From Selaginella tamariscina (Eukaryota; Streptophyta; Lycopodiopsida; Selaginellales; Selaginellaceae): a stretch of 64,000 nt of DNA. Positions 1 through 11,164 of the stretch are shown in pieces; within the stretch, counting starts at the first letter, position 1, and every line of letters begins with the position of its first letter. The notes beneath the pieces are model-generated. The model worked only from the letters and a program-made list of their open reading frames with translations, made no database searches and was not told where the DNA came from. Both the position numbers and the translations under genes were made by a program. The DNA lies in contig PUQB01000040.1 in NCBI GenBank assembly GCA_003024785.1, forward strand, positions 708,522 through 772,521. The letters run 5' to 3'.

Positions 1-2
1 GA

Positions 3-2753
3 GCTCCTATCTTCTTTGTCAAGAAGAAGGATGGGAGTTTACGTTTGGTGGTGGACTACAGGGGTTTGAATCAAGTCACCATTCGGAATCGGTATCCGTT
101 GCCATTGATCCCGGAACTTCTCGATCGGCTGCGAGGGGCAAAGGTGTTCACGAAGATCGACTTACGAGGAGCCTACAACCTTGTACGGATTCGTCCCGGC
201 GATGAGTGGAAGACTGCCTTTCGTACAAGGTATGGACATTTTGAGTACACGGTAATGCCTTTCGGCCTTACCAATGCCCCAGCTGTATTCCAACACATGG
301 TGAACGACATTTTCCGTGACTTCTTGGACCAGTTTGTGGTGATCTACCTCGACGACATCTTGATTTTCTCCAAGGACCAGGCGGCACATGACAAGCATGT
401 ACGACTAGTTTTAGAGCGGCTTCGCGAGCATGGCCTGTACGCGAAGTTGGAGAAGTGTTTTTTCGATAGGGATTCGGTGGAGTTCTTGGGCTACATCGTC
501 TCTCCTGCTGGCGTTTCCATGGACATGCACAAGGTGAAGACCATCGTGGAGTGGGAGAGGCCCAAGTCGGTACGAGATGTACAATGTTTCCTTGGCTTTG
601 CAAACTTCTACAGGCGGTTCATACAGGACTTCTCCAAGCGTGTACTTCCACTCACAGAACTCACCAAGCGCACAGGACTTTTCTCTTGGTCCGACAAGGC
701 GGAACACGCGTTCACAACACTCAAGGACGTTTTCACGACAGCTCCGATTTTAGCACATCCTGACCCTTCTCATCCTTTCTTCATTGAAGCAGATGCCTCG
801 GATTTTGCAGTAGGATCCGTCCTATCGCAAGTTGGAGAGGACAAGTTGCTTCATCCTGTAGCCTTTCACTCTCGTAAGTTCCTGTCGGCGGAGATCAACT
901 ACGAGATTCATGACAAGGAACTCAAGGCCATTGTGGATTCGTTTGAGGAATGGCGGCATTTCCTGGAAGGTGCTGCACATCCTGTACAAGTTCTTACGGA
1001 TCACAAGAACCTGGAGTACTTTCAAACGGCTCGGGTCCTCAGTCGGCGACAGGCTAGGTGGGCAGAGTTCCTATCACGTTTTGACTTCGTCATCGTCTAC
1101 AGGCCCGGCTTTCGGAATGGCAAGGCGGACGCATTGTCTAGGCGCTCTTACCTTGCACCAAGCCCGGGCGATCCTGCATTTGACGGTCAAAGGCAAGTGT
1201 TGTTGGGTCCTGATCGTTTCCGGCTTGCGGCACTGCAGGTTCATCAGGCTCCAGCAAATTCAACACTCCTACAGGACGTTCGTTCGCAGTTGCCTACAGA
1301 CGACTTGGGAAAGAATGTGTTCTCACACATTCATCCTGACGTTGCAAGTTCCTCTTCCTCCAGTTCCCGTCCAGACTACAACCTATTCACCATACAGGAT
1401 GGACTCCTGTACCGGGAAGGTCTCCTGTACGTTCCTGTTGGTATTTCTAGGACTCGTGTGGTACAGGATTGTCATGATACCCCGGCTACAGGACATTTTG
1501 GTGTGGCCAAGACAGTGGAATTGGTGACTCGCAACTATTGGTGGCCTGGGTTGCGAGGTTTTGTGGAGAGGTTTGTACGGAGTTGTGACACTTGTAGCAG
1601 GTCGAAGATGCCTCATCATGCACCCTCTGGTCTTCTTCGTCCTCTTCCTGTTCCGTCTGCTCCTTGGAGATCCATTTCTATGGATTTCCTCACAGATCTT
1701 CCTCCTTCCCGTGGATTTGATGCAGTTCTTGTGGTGGTTGACCGTTTCACCAAGCAGGCTCATTTCCTACCCTGCAACAAGACAGCTACAGGTCAGACAA
1801 CTGCCGAGTTGGTGATCCGCGAGGTGTTCCGACATCATGGTCTTCCTGAGAGCATTGTTTCCGATCGAGGTCCACAATTCATGTCCAAGTTTTGGCGAGA
1901 GCTTCTTCGGAGTCTACAGGTCAAAGCGGATCTTTCTTCAGGATATCACCCACAAACCGATGGGCAGTCCGAACGCACAATTCAGACCTTAGAACAGTAT
2001 CTTCGTTGCTTCATCAGTTACCAGCAGGACAACTGGTTGGACCTCCTTCCAATGGCAGAGTTTGCCTACAACAACTCCATCCACGCATCTACAGGACAGA
2101 CACCTTTCTTTGCTCTTACAGGCCACCATCCACGTTTTGACTTTGCTCCTACCGCTTCTCCTTCTTCCGCTCCTGCAGTACAGGATCGTCTTCAGCATCT
2201 TCGGCAGGTACAGGATGATCTCCAGGTTCATCTTCAACAGGCACAGGAACGATACAAGCATCATGCTGATGCTCACCGACAGCCGGCACCTGCATACAAG
2301 ATTGGTGATCTCGTGTGGCTTCTTCGTCGACACATTCGCACCAACAGGCCTTCTTCTAAGTTGGATTTTCAACGATTGGGCCCTTATAGGATCGTGGCGG
2401 AGGTAAATCCTGTAGCTTTCCGACTCGAGTTACCATCCACGGTGAAACTTCATCCTGTGTTTCACACCTCTTTGTTGGAGCCGTATCATCCTTCTTCTCT
2501 TCCTGGTCGTGTTTCTTCTCCTCCCCCTCCTGTGGTCATTGACACGGAACCTGAGTACGAAGTCGCAGCCATCCTTGACTCTCGTCTTCATCGTCACCAA
2601 CTCCAATACTTGGTGGATTGGAAAGGGTACCTGCCTACTGATCGCACTTGGGAACCTGCATCCAACTTACTCCATGCTTCTTCCAAGGTTGCTGCCTTCC
2701 ATCGGCATTATCCTGCTAAACCAGGTCCCAAGACTCGTGGAACTCGTCTTTAG
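3..2753 (+). CDS. pol: Ty3/gypsy pol (RT, RNase H, integrase, chromodomain), 5' partial
   Basis: Polyprotein that copies element RNA into DNA and integrates it. Reading starts in frame at base 3 because the window cuts the gene; no true start codon is claimed. In order: reverse transcriptase with MPFGLTNAP and the catalytic YLDD box (about 340-365); RNase H beginning near [10 protein letters not shown] (about 790); HHCC zinc finger (about 1470-1610); integrase core with D in SMDFLTD, D in SDRGPQF and E in GQSERT (1680-2000); GPY/F module near RLGPYRIV (about 2375); and a C-terminal chromodomain (2550-2740, with LVDWKGY and WEP). The chromodomain defines a chromovirus and usually steers insertion to chromatin marks. 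No stop or frameshift is visible across 2.7 kb, so this copy could be functional if its 5' half is intact. Confidence 0.93.
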   Translation, partial: APIFFVKKKDGSLRLVVDYRGLNQVTIRNRYPLPLIPELLDRLRGAKVFTKIDLRGAYNLVRIRPGDEWKTAFRTRYGHFEYTVMPFGLTNAPAVFQHMVNDIFRDFLDQFVVIYLDDILIFSKDQAAHDKHVRLVLERLREHGLYAKLEKCFFDRDSVEFLGYIVSPAGVSMDMHKVKTIVEWERPKSVRDVQCFLGFANFYRRFIQDFSKRVLPLTELTKRTGLFSWSDKAEHAFTTLKDVFTTAPILAHPDPSHPFFIEADASDFAVGSVLSQVGEDKLLHPVAFHSRKFLSAEINYEIHDKELKAIVDSFEEWRHFLEGAAHPVQVLTDHKNLEYFQTARVLSRRQARWAEFLSRFDFVIVYRPGFRNGKADALSRRSYLAPSPGDPAFDGQRQVLLGPDRFRLAALQVHQAPANSTLLQDVRSQLPTDDLGKNVFSHIHPDVASSSSSSSRPDYNLFTIQDGLLYREGLLYVPVGISRTRVVQDCHDTPATGHFGVAKTVELVTRNYWWPGLRGFVERFVRSCDTCSRSKMPHHAPSGLLRPLPVPSAPWRSISMDFLTDLPPSRGFDAVLVVVDRFTKQAHFLPCNKTATGQTTAELVIREVFRHHGLPESIVSDRGPQFMSKFWRELLRSLQVKADLSSGYHPQTDGQSERTIQTLEQYLRCFISYQQDNWLDLLPMAEFAYNNSIHASTGQTPFFALTGHHPRFDFAPTASPSSAPAVQDRLQHLRQVQDDLQVHLQQAQERYKHHADAHRQPAPAYKIGDLVWLLRRHIRTNRPSSKLDFQRLGPYRIVAEVNPVAFRLELPSTVKLHPVFHTSLLEPYHPSSLPGRVSSPPPPVVIDTEPEYEVAAILDSRLHRHQLQYLVDWKGYLPTDRTWEPASNLLHASSKVAAFHRHYPAKPGPKTRGTRL

Positions 2754-2764
2754 GGAGGAGGTGC

Positions 2765-3408
2765 TGTCACGACCCGATACAGAATACAGGATTCCGGATA
2801 CAGGACATGGGTTGCAGGACTTTCCTACAGGATTCCGGATACAGGATATGGGTTGCAGGATTTTCCTACAGGATACTCCTACCAGGATTCCGGACACAGG
2901 ATTCGGTTGCAGGATATTCCTACAGGATATGCCACAGGATATGCCTAGAGGATAAGGGACATGTGGACTCATCTTAGCCTCTGCATGCATGCAATCACTT
3001 TTGCATGCATGCAACCACTTTTGCATGCATGCCTAGATTAGCTCTTGGAGTTGTGAGCATAAAAGCTCCGACCTAATTGTTGTACAATCAGTTACTATCA
3101 ACACCAGTCTTACTACGATCAATCTTGTCTTGTCTTGTTTCCTGTCCTGTTCCTGTCTCGCTCCTATTTCCTGTCCTGTTCCTGGATCCTGTCCTGCTCC
3201 GGGATCCTGTCCTGTTCCTGTTTTGCTCCCGGATCCTATCCTGTGCTTTCCTGTCTTGCTCCCGGATCCTATCCTAATCCTGTCCTACTCCTAGATCCGT
3301 CCTGTTCCTATTCCTGGTTCCTGTCCTGCTCTCGGTCCTGTTCCTGAGTCAAGCCTTCATGTCCTTGGAATCCTGCTCTCTTCCTGTTTCCTGGATCGTG
3401 GCTTGACA
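2765..3408 (+). repeat. 3' LTR of A1
   Basis: 644-bp LTR bounded by TGTCA and TGACA. The left third has internal repeats built on CCGGATACAGGA and GGGTTGCAGGA. The middle holds three TGCATGCATG runs. A TATA-like CATAAAAG (3059-3066) is followed about 30 bp later by CAGTTACTATCAA (3089-3101), the likely RNA start and self-primer. The right third is a degenerate array of CCTGTCCTG/GGATCCTGTCC pyrimidine-rich units. The same layout occurs in every A LTR here. Confidence 0.92.
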
Positions 3409-4590
3409 CATGGCCGAATCTTCGAGTAGCGGTAGACCCGGCGCACCAGCGGCAGACCTGGCGCACCAGTGCAGAGGCGTTCGCACGCCGCCGGACGACG
3501 AAGAAGGATATAAAAGAAACCGTAGCACATCCGCACATCAGTCTAGGCACAATAGCATGCGGGTATGAATAGCACCCATACGGGCAACTTCGCTGATGAT
3601 AACCTACGATGCAGAAATGGGATGGATGGCAAGACGATGAAAGCCCTTCGCCTCTCGACGTAGGCAAAAGTGACAGCCACGATGAGCCCCCACACCAAAG
3701 AGAAAAACCTGTGTCGACGAGTACCCCGAAGGAGGAAGCCTCACACAGAACAACCCTAGGAAAGGGCAGGCCTGCGATGGAGGCAGGAATCCGAGGGGGC
3801 AAAAGCAACACGGATAGTGACGGGGACGTGAGCCAGAAGTCCAGCGTGGCCAGCACCACGACGGACGTAAGGTAGGAAACCCAGGGCCGTTGTCACCCAC
3901 TAGGGTGACGCAGGGGGCCCGTGACTGCCTAGAAAGAGGGGAGGAAGAGCCTCATCTGGAAGGCCCCGTAGGGAGGGGCATCGATTGCCAACAAGGCAAC
4001 CTCTACACCAAGAGTTCAACCGATTGAACAATGCAGCAAGCCAAGGTGGTTATCAAGATGAGAAACTAAGGCTTCGAAAGGTCGGGGTACACATGGGACA
4101 ACCACCTGCGCGAAGGTGACTGGACATTGACGAGCTGACAGACTGGGAGGAGGCACCAGAAAGAGGGGCCGCATAGTGGCCACTCTGGAGAAGGGACGAG
4201 AGGAATTCATCCAAGGGTAGGAGAGATTTGCCTGAGTGACTAGTATCGCACCGGCCTCGTGAGGTAAATCCGCTAGGGCACACGGCAGAGCCGCAACCAT
4301 TACCAGATGAGGGGATATTGTCTCGGGGCGAGGAGGAATCACTCCATCAATCACGACCGTCTAGACGTCATGGGGAGATTCCGCTCACAGTCCTACAAAA
4401 CCACTCACTAGAGGAGGGAATACTGTCCAGCCAAGGTAAGCCGCCCCACCAGCCGTCAGGTTGGTTCCGTGGAGGGGGCCCTCGAGGGACAGTCGAGAGG
4501 AGCTCGTCCTTGTCACCCACCCTCAACGGGAGGACAGGGCCGCGAGGAAGGAGAAAGGTGCCCACAAAATACCTGGACGGGGACTACACC
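3409..4590 (+). other. Leader/5' region of B1, no confident gene
   Basis: About 1.2 kb between the A1 LTR and the first recognisable gag sequence of B1. It contains a TATA-like GGATATAAAAG near 3509 and short open stretches (for example 3609-3875 and 4318-4695 on +) rich in Gly, Arg, Ser and Glu that match no family I know. The stretch 4570-4700 has a related reverse-strand counterpart in B2 near 27540-27680, so at least its end belongs to the element. Otherwise nothing identifiable. Confidence 0.5.
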
Positions 4591-4699
4591 ACATTCGAAG
4601 TGGAGGGTTCAGATCGGAACACTTCCCATGCACAATGGGACGGCATGGGAATTGACCCGATTACCTTACTAGCCTGCGCGCTCAATCGGATGTAGGAGA

Positions 4700-5480
4700 G
4701 CACCATAATAGTGCCCTTACCCACGTCTGTGAAGCGAAGGGGGAGACGTAGACCAACACGTACACAAGTTCGAACAGGTGTGCGAACTTCGGAGTGTAAT
4801 CGACAATCACAAGAAATTGAGTGCCTTCGTATGCACTCTGGACAAGAAGGCACACGCCTGGTGGATGCGATTTCACGAGGCAAACAAAGGAGCTCGCTGG
4901 GAAACCGCACGAAGGGCATTTCTGAATACCTTCCGGGAGGAAAAGAGTGAAGAGGAGGTGTCCACAAGCTGATGAGCTTGAAACAGAAAGCTTGAGAATC
5001 GGTTGACGAATCACAGTCCGCATGCTGGGGTATATCGCCTGGCTAAGAGACGCCCCAGTTGACCCAACCAAGAAAATGTGGTATTGAAAGGGACTGCGGC
5101 AGGAGATCTGCAAGTGGATCGGCTTAGATGATGACCGGATGTTCGACAAGTTACTCCGGTACGCCAAGAAGGTTGAGAAGCAGGAAGCTGAAAGACGCCA
5201 AGAAAGGAAGGCGCAGGACAAATTGGACGCAGAAGGGGCCAACGACACCACCACTGACGAGGAAGACCTCTTGGACGTTCCCAATCCGGCTTGGAAGGAG
5301 AGACAAAGGGGGCCAGGAAGCATGGGCAATCCCAACGAAGGGAGACCTATAGAGCGGTCGCAAGGCAGGAAGACCTAGCGGTGACTCTTGCTCAGTTAGG
5401 ATACACAGCGCATAGGGATAGATATTGCAAAGTATGTAATGTCCATGGATCCCACAACACAGATGATTGTTACTAGCTAA
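4700..5480 (+). pseudogene. gag: B1 gag remnant with zinc knuckle
   Basis: Capsid/nucleocapsid remnant in several frames. About 4740-4970 encodes a retrotransposon-gag helix region with KKLSAFVCTLDKKAHAWW and RWETARRAFLNTF (frame of 4778-4972). A lysine/glutamate-rich stretch follows (5139-5340). A zinc knuckle YCKVCNVHGSHNTDDCY (CX2CX4HX4C pattern) is encoded at about 5425-5476 and ends at a TAG where B2 reads CYRLTELL. Frame changes and stops show decay. The B2 counterpart (27097-27555, minus) has the same motifs but has lost the segment between capsid and knuckle. Confidence 0.72.
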
Positions 5481-6570
5481 CCAAGCTCCTAAGCAGCACG
5501 CCACCCAAACCAGCGCCTGGGTCACTGAGCGACAAGAGGCGGATCACCTGGGGACCGACGGTATGGGGGTCGTGGTGGTGACCAACCCCGCTGCAAATCG
5601 GGGTCAGGAGACCGCAATCAGAGGTCGCACTCTTGGGAGCGACAACTAAATTGACTGAGGTACAACGACAGAAAACAGATGGTCGGAACGCTGGGAGTTG
5701 ATATGCACGTTGTGCAGTGAACACCATCCACTGTAACAATGCCCCTGGATCGTGATATTCAAACCCATGCTGAAAGCACATGTACCAAAAGTCATAGGGG
5801 TGGCCGAGGGACCAACCTTGGCCACAACAACACTAGGTCCCACACCACTGGCCCACCATGTAGAGACGTCACCCCCGAGCTGCAATGCGGGGCAATCACA
5901 AAGTCACAAGCCCAACAGACGAGACGACCAATTGACTTGGAGGAGGAAGACAATGGGGAGTCCAGTGAGGAGGAAGTGGCAGTCAAACTTGGGAAACCAG
6001 GTCAGTGGGAGCAAGGACGTGTTGAAGTGGAAGCGGCTGCAGAACAAGTGAGACTGGCACAGGGCGCAGAGGCCAGGGGCACGACGGGGATGCACGAGGC
6101 CCTCATTGGGAAGATGCGAGAAACCCATGTGTCAGTAACCTTAGGAGAACTACTACGGTTATCCCCAGGGATTTATGAAGTCCTCACCAGAGAACTGCAC
6201 AGGCCCACAGTCGCGGCCCCAAGGGTCACACAACAGCAGTAGACTTTGTGGATGATGTATTGGCCATACCCGTCCAAGTGGTAGGCAGCACAGTCCACAA
6301 CGTGATCATAGATGGGGATCAGGCATAAATATCATGTCCACAGAACTCCATCAACAACTGAGGATGCCACCCCTGGAGCCCTCACCCTTCCTCATATGCA
6401 TGGTGAACCAAGCCAAGGTGGTCCCTAAGGGCATCATGAGGGAGGTAAGCATCAGGATCCAGAGCATCAAGTTCATGATAATGTGGTCATCCTCAACATG
6501 CACGCAAAGGAGGTTCGACTTACTCCTGGGCAGGCCGTGGCTCCGGGACGCAAGGGTACAACACGATTGG
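5480..6570 (+). pseudogene. B1 gag-pol linker and aspartic protease remnant
   Basis: 5480-6240 is a low-complexity linker (an acidic EEEDNGESSEEE stretch near 5940) without a recognised domain. Near 6305-6345 the sequence encodes VHNVIIDG followed by a one-base lesion, then GINIMSTEL, which fits a DGGSG-type retroviral aspartic protease active site as in Tat/Athila-like elements. The C-terminal flap region ending LLGRPWLRDARVQHDW is at 6520-6570. Stops and frameshifts make it inactive. The related minus-strand stretch in B2 is 26159-26560. Confidence 0.62.
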
Positions 6571-7019
6571 GAGAAGCAGTGAATTCAATTTCCCATCAAG
6601 GAGGGGGTCATATCTATTACTGCGAAACAAGTCCCGGGCCACCATCAGAATCCCGACCCCAGGAATACCATCTCCTAGACTAGGGAGAGGGCCTAGATGA
6701 TGAGGAAGAAGCGGCCATCTTAGCATGTTTGCCAGAGCTATTTGTCATAGGAGAGGTGGATCCTTGACAGGAAGTACGGGATTCGGTCGCTACGTACCTA
6801 ATGACTCGGCTAAAAACCGGAGCAGACACTCCAAAAGCTCAAATCTCGAGGTGGCATGTTCTATGGAAAAAAATGCGGAGTGTAGCCCATTGGCCCAAAA
6901 AGCATCGACAAAGACCCCTGACTAGTAAATGTTAATACATCGGAGCAAAGCTAGGAGAGGCAGATTACCGAATGTCTCCGTAGATACAAGGAGGTATTTG
7001 CCTGGACCTATCACGACCT

Positions 7020-7800
7020 AAGGGGAGTACCGCCGGAGTTGTGCCAACACCAAATTAAACTAAACCTAACACTCGACCCAACTAGCAACAATGCTACCAC
7101 ATCAACCCAAACTATGCCCAAAAAGCCAAACAGGAGATTGACAAGTGGCTTGAAGCGGACTTCATGTACCCCATCGAGAACCGGAATGGCTGTCACCAAT
7201 TGTGATCGTACCAAAGAAGGACGGTTGGTTGAGGATCTGCATAGATTACCGATGGCTGAATGCTGGCATAGAGAAGGACCCGTTCCCTATCCCATTCACA
7301 GAGGCCATCCTAGAAGACGTAGCAGGCCACGAGATGTACTCGTTCTGGACGGCTTTAGTGGATACAACCAAGTGACGATTGTAGCGGAAGACCAAGCCAA
7401 AAACCGCATTCATCACAGACTGGGGTGCTTACGCCTTCAGAGTTATGCCGTTTGGACTCTGCATGCTGCAGCCATGTTTCAAAGGTTGGTCCTGCGTGTA
7501 TTCTTGGACAACTATTACAAATTTTGTCTAGGCATTCCTAGACAACTTCACAGCTTATGGACCAGCAGAAGACCATGTGACATGCCTAGAATGGGTATTC
7601 CGGCACTACCAAGAACATGGGATATCTCTTAACCCCTCAAAGTGCGTATTTGGCATGACCGTGGGAAAGTTGCTAGGGCACATCGTTTCCAGGGAAGGCA
7701 TCATGGTGAACCCAGGTTCAATACAGCACTGGCCGAAATGCCTCCTCCATAGAACGTCACGGAACTCCGAAGATTCTTGGGGAAAGTAGAGTTCTACCGC
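7020..7800 (+). pseudogene. B1 reverse transcriptase remnant
   Basis: Ty3-type RT fragments in shifting frames: YPIENRNG and IVPKKDG (about 7165-7225), LDGFSGYNQVTI (about 7346-7380), an FITDWGAY/FRVMPFGLC region (about 7410-7460), an AFLDNFTAYGP region (about 7530-7560) and SLNPSKCVFGMTVGKLLGHIVSREGI (7625-7700). The catalytic YxDD box is not intact: the expected place (about 7500-7550) holds a partly duplicated, frame-broken segment. Homology to A pol is only at fold level, confirming a separate family. Confidence 0.7.
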
Positions 7801-8400
7801 AAGTTTATCCAGAAGTATGCCGATAGGGCCCAACCAATGACCGAATTACTCACCAAGGAGGCACCGTATGAATGGACCGCTCATCGACAAGCGGCCTTCG
7901 AAGACATAAAGTGCTAGTTGGTGGAAGCGCCCATCCTCATTGCACCGAATTGGAACAAACAGTTCCACCTGCAAACGGATGACTCAAGCATAGCGGCGGG
8001 TGCGGTCTTGTCCCAAAAGGACAACGAGAGGATGCTCCAACCCATAGCATACGGAAGTCGACTCATGGTGCTAGCCAAACGCAATTACTCGGTGATCAAC
8101 AAAGAATGCATGGCAGTCATCTATGGGGTATCCAAGTTTTGCCACTACCTTCTGAGTAACCACTTCATACTGATCGTAAATCACCACGCTTTGCTATACC
8201 TCGTGAACAAATCACAGCTCATCGGGAGGCCGGCTTGGTGGATACTCCTCTTGCAGGAGTTCAAGTTTACCGTAGTCCATAAGGCAGGTAAAACTGCACA
8301 TATCACCAAACCTCTCCCGAATAATGAGCGGCAAACCAGCGGAAGCTGTCGATTTGCTTGACATACCAGATGCTGACCTTTTTGGGACAACTGTTGACCA
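7800..8400 (+). pseudogene. B1 RNase H remnant
   Basis: The frame 7918-8361 encodes a mostly open RNase H domain: FHLQTDDSSIAAGAVLSQ (first catalytic Asp), PIAYGSRLM, NKECMAVIYGVSKFCHYLL (catalytic Glu), then NHHALLYLVNKSQL, where an Asp usually stands in place of the first Asn (B2 has DHHALLYLVNK). The tether region FTVVHKAGK follows at 8260. Upstream, 7800-7917 encodes the RT-RNase H connection and ends in a stop at 7915-7917. Confidence 0.7.
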
Positions 8401-9185
8401 AGGCACATTACCATGAACAATCAAACCAAGGACTGGCCCGGACGTCCCAAAGTGGCAACAACCGATATGGCACTACCTCACTAGTGGGTTAAATGGCCTC
8501 TCCGACACATCGATAACACATAGACAGAGCCTAGCCCGAAGGTACTTACCATTCCAGCTGATCGGGGATCAGCTATACAAGCGAGGGAGGGATGACATAT
8601 ACCAAAGATGCCCACTAACATGGGAAATTCCCGAGATTGTCGAGGCAGCTCATGTAGGACTGGGGGCAGGACACTTCGGGGGAGACAAAACGGCTAGGAA
8701 GATCCTACAAACCGGACTCTGGTGGCCAACAATCTTCCGGGACACCACCAAGGTAGCAAGGAGCTGTACCAATTGTCAACAAATAGGCAAACCCACGGTA
8801 GGCCAAGGCATGGAGTACCACCCCTCGGCAAGAATGATGGCATTTGAGAAGTGGGGCCTGGACTTTGTAGGGCCTATCAACCCAAGGGCCCACATGACAC
8901 ACTCCAGGTACATCGTAGTGGCAACGGACTACGCCACAAAATGGTTAGAAGCAAAGGCACTCAAGGAGGCAACAGCACTCAAGGAGCAATGGCAGGACAA
9001 ACAGCGAGGTTCATCTATACAAACATTCTGACACGATTCGGATGCCCATTGGAGTTGGTGTCAGACCAAGGGAGCCACTTCATCAAACGAGACGGTCCGA
9101 GAATTGATCAACGCATTTGTCATTAAAGCATCGCAAGTCAACAGCCTACTATCCATAGGGGAATGGACAGGCCGAGTCCACAAAC
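8400..9185 (+). pseudogene. B1 integrase remnant, first part
   Basis: Contains the HHCC zinc finger (about 8640-8790, CTNCQQIGKP) and the start of the catalytic core: [11 protein letters not shown] (8846-8880), [13 protein letters not shown] (8908-8945) and a region matching YTNILTRFGCP...LVSDQGSHF (9015-9085), which would supply the second catalytic Asp. The gene is cut at 9185 by a reverse solo LTR of family A and resumes at 10080 with the target base run shared. Confidence 0.7.
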
Positions 9186-10079
9186 TGTCAAGCCACGATC
9201 CAGGAACAAGGAGGTGAGCAGGATTCTGAGAACAAGGAGGCTTGACTAGGAACAGGGCCGAGAGCAGGACAGGAACTAGGAACAGGAACAAGACGGATCC
9301 AGGAGCAAGACAGGATCAGGATGGGATCCGGGAACAAGACAAGAGCAGGAACTCAGGAACAGAACAAGGAGTAGAACAAGGAACAGGATAAGAACTGGAG
9401 CAGGATAGGAACTAGGAACTTAGGAGTAGGACAAGGAGCAAGATAGAACTGGAGCAGGATAGCAGGACAAGGAGCTGGATAGGAACCGGAGCAGGGTAGC
9501 AGGACAAGGAGCAGGACAACAAGACAAGGAGCAGGATAGGAACCGGAGCAGAGATAGGAACCGGAGCAGGATAGCAGAATAGGAACTGGGAACTCAGGAA
9601 TCAGGAGTAGGACAGGATTCAGGAGTGAGACAAGAACAGGACAGGATTCAGGAGTAGGACAGAAACAGGACTGGATCTAGGAGCGAAATAGGAACAAGAC
9701 TTGATCCAGGAGCGAGGACAAGGCAGGAGGCAAAGGAGCAAGACAAGACAAGAACAAGACAAGAACAAGAATGATCGTTAGAATGACTGGTGTTGATAGT
9801 AAAATATTATATAACAATTAGGTCGGAGCTTTTATGCTCACAACTCCAAGCTATTTAGTCATGAGTCTCAATCTAGCCATGAGCTAAGAATAGTGTCCCT
9901 TATCCTCTAGGCATATCTTGTAGCATATCCTCTAGGATATCCTATAGGAATATCTTATAGGTATATCTGTAGGAATATCCTGCAGGCATATCCTGTAACC
10001 CGTATCCTGTATCCGAAATCCTGCATCCTGTATCCTGTATCCGGAAACCTGTATCCTGCATCGGGTTGGTGACACAAAC
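9181..10079 (-). mobile_element. Solo LTR of family A with perfect CAAAC target duplication
   Basis: Reverse-oriented LTR 9186-10074 (889 bp). It begins TGTCAAGCCACGATCC, the reverse complement of the usual A LTR end, and ends GGTTGGTGACA. It is flanked by CAAAC at 9181-9185 and again at 10075-10079. The uninterrupted B3 sequence at 32240-32255 (CCACAAACAAGG) gives the empty site, proving a real insertion followed by LTR-LTR recombination. The TATA-like box and CAGTT-type start are present in reverse near 9780-9835. It is longer than other A LTRs because of expansion of the GGAGCAGGATAGGAAC-type repeats. Confidence 0.9.
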
Positions 10080-10445
10080 AAGTGCTGGTCACCATCTTGA
10101 GGAACCTTGCCACAGGGAACCCAGGCGATAGGAAGAAATGCTACCACCAGTGTTATGGGCGTATCGGACAACGTTTAAAACCACAACGGAAACAACACCC
10201 TTCCAGCTAGCCTATGGTCTGGAGGCCATCATGCCATGGGAGTTCACCATAAACCCAGCTTATGGACAAGCCTGAACCACAGGATCATGGACGAACCAGC
10301 AGCTGTGCGGAAAAGATTGGAACAACTGGACAACTAGACGAAGTACAATTCCTAGCACAGTTGACGAGAGAAAACCGACAATAGCAGACCAAACAAGCTA
10401 GGGACATGAAAAAGAAACTCTGAGAATATAAACCAAGATAGTGAG
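10080..10445 (+). pseudogene. B1 integrase remnant, second part
   Basis: Continues the integrase after the solo LTR: VLVTIL-like sequence at 10080, a FQLAYGLEAIMPWEF-type region (10200-10245) and a helix ending near KKKLREYK (10405-10430). A2 then interrupts it at 10446, and the last integrase codons (WFQETxxTLxRQI) resume at 16775-16850. Confidence 0.6.
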
Positions 10446-11074
10446 TGTCACGACCCGATACAGAATACAGGATTCCGGATATAGGACATGGGTTGCAGGA
10501 CTTTCCTACAGGATTCCGGATACAGGATATGGGTTGCAGGATTTTCCTACAGGATATTCCTACCAGGATTCCGGACACAGGATTCGGTTGCAGGATATTC
10601 CTACAGGATATGCCACAGGATATGCCTAGAGGATAAGGGACATGTGGACTCATCTTAGCCTCTGCATGCATGCAACCACTTTTGCATGCATGCCTAGATT
10701 AGCTCTTGGAGTTGTGAGCATAAAAGCTCCGACCTAATTGTTGTACAATCAGTTACTATCAACACCAGTCTTACTACGATCAATCTTGTCTTGTCTTGTT
10801 CTTGTCTTGTTTCCTGTCCTGTTCCTGTCTCGCTCCTATTTCCTGTCCTGTTCTGGATCTGTCCTGCTCCGGATCCTGTCCTGTTCCTGTCTTGCCCGGA
10901 TCCTATCTGTGCTTTCCTGTCTTGCTCCCGGATCCTATCCTGATCCTGTCTTGCTCCTAGATCCGTCCTGTTCCTATTCCTAGTTCCTGTCCTGCTCTCG
11001 GTCCTGTTCCTGAGTCAAGCCTTCATGTCCTTGGAATCCTGTTCTCTTCCTGGTTCCTGGATCGTGGCTTGACA
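10446..11074 (+). repeat. 5' LTR of A2
   Basis: 629 bp, TGTCA...TGACA. TATA-like CATAAAAG at 10719-10726 and a predicted RNA start at 10750 (CAGTTACTATCAA). Compared with the 3' LTR (16129-16774) it differs by several short indels in the CCTG-rich right third and by one fewer TGCATGCA block, so the two LTRs are no longer identical and the insertion is not brand-new. Confidence 0.93.
10719..10762 (+). promoter_or_regulatory. LTR core promoter and 5' RNA self-primer
   Basis: CATAAAAG (10719-10726) sits 31 bp upstream of CAGTTACTATCAA (10750-10762), the distance expected from TATA box to transcription start. The 13-mer is an exact reverse complement of 11077-11089 just after the LTR. The start site is inferred, not observed. 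Confidence 0.6.
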
Positions 11075-11076
11075 GT

Positions 11077-11089
11077 TTGATAGTAACTG
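11077..11089 (+). promoter_or_regulatory. Primer-binding site complementary to the RNA's own 5' end
   Basis: TTGATAGTAACTG, two bases after the LTR end, pairs perfectly over 13 bp with 10750-10762. In Tf1/sushi elements the mRNA 5' end folds onto such a site and primes minus-strand DNA without tRNA. The sequence does not look like the usual plant initiator-Met tRNA complement (TGGTATCAGAGC type). Confidence 0.65.
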
Positions 11090-11164
11090 CTTCATAGTTC
11101 TCGTTTTCAGCTACCTTTTTCTTGATTCCTTTCCTTCATTTTCCTCCTTTTTCTTTCCTAGATC

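Larger units (their letters stand above)
1..3408 (+). mobile_element. Family A1: 3' part of a Ty3/gypsy chromovirus
   Basis: The 3' portion of an LTR retrotransposon: open pol frame, a purine-rich stretch (AGGGAGGAGG) just after the pol stop, then a 3' LTR with termini TGTCA...TGACA. The 5' LTR, gag and protease lie left of the window. It is over 95% alike by eye to A2 at 10446-16774 but lacks the small indels that break A2 pol, so it is the younger or better preserved copy. The five bases after the LTR are CATGG; the matching left duplication cannot be seen. Confidence 0.9.

Noticed and set aside
910-1527. A 205-codon plus-strand frame inside A1 pol
   Set aside because: It overlaps pol in another frame and recurs in A2 only because the DNA is conserved for pol; a shadow frame.
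3308-3859. A 183-codon minus-strand frame over the A1 LTR and its flank
   Set aside because: It spans the LTR boundary, has no domain and reads the repeat-rich LTR backwards; a chance frame.
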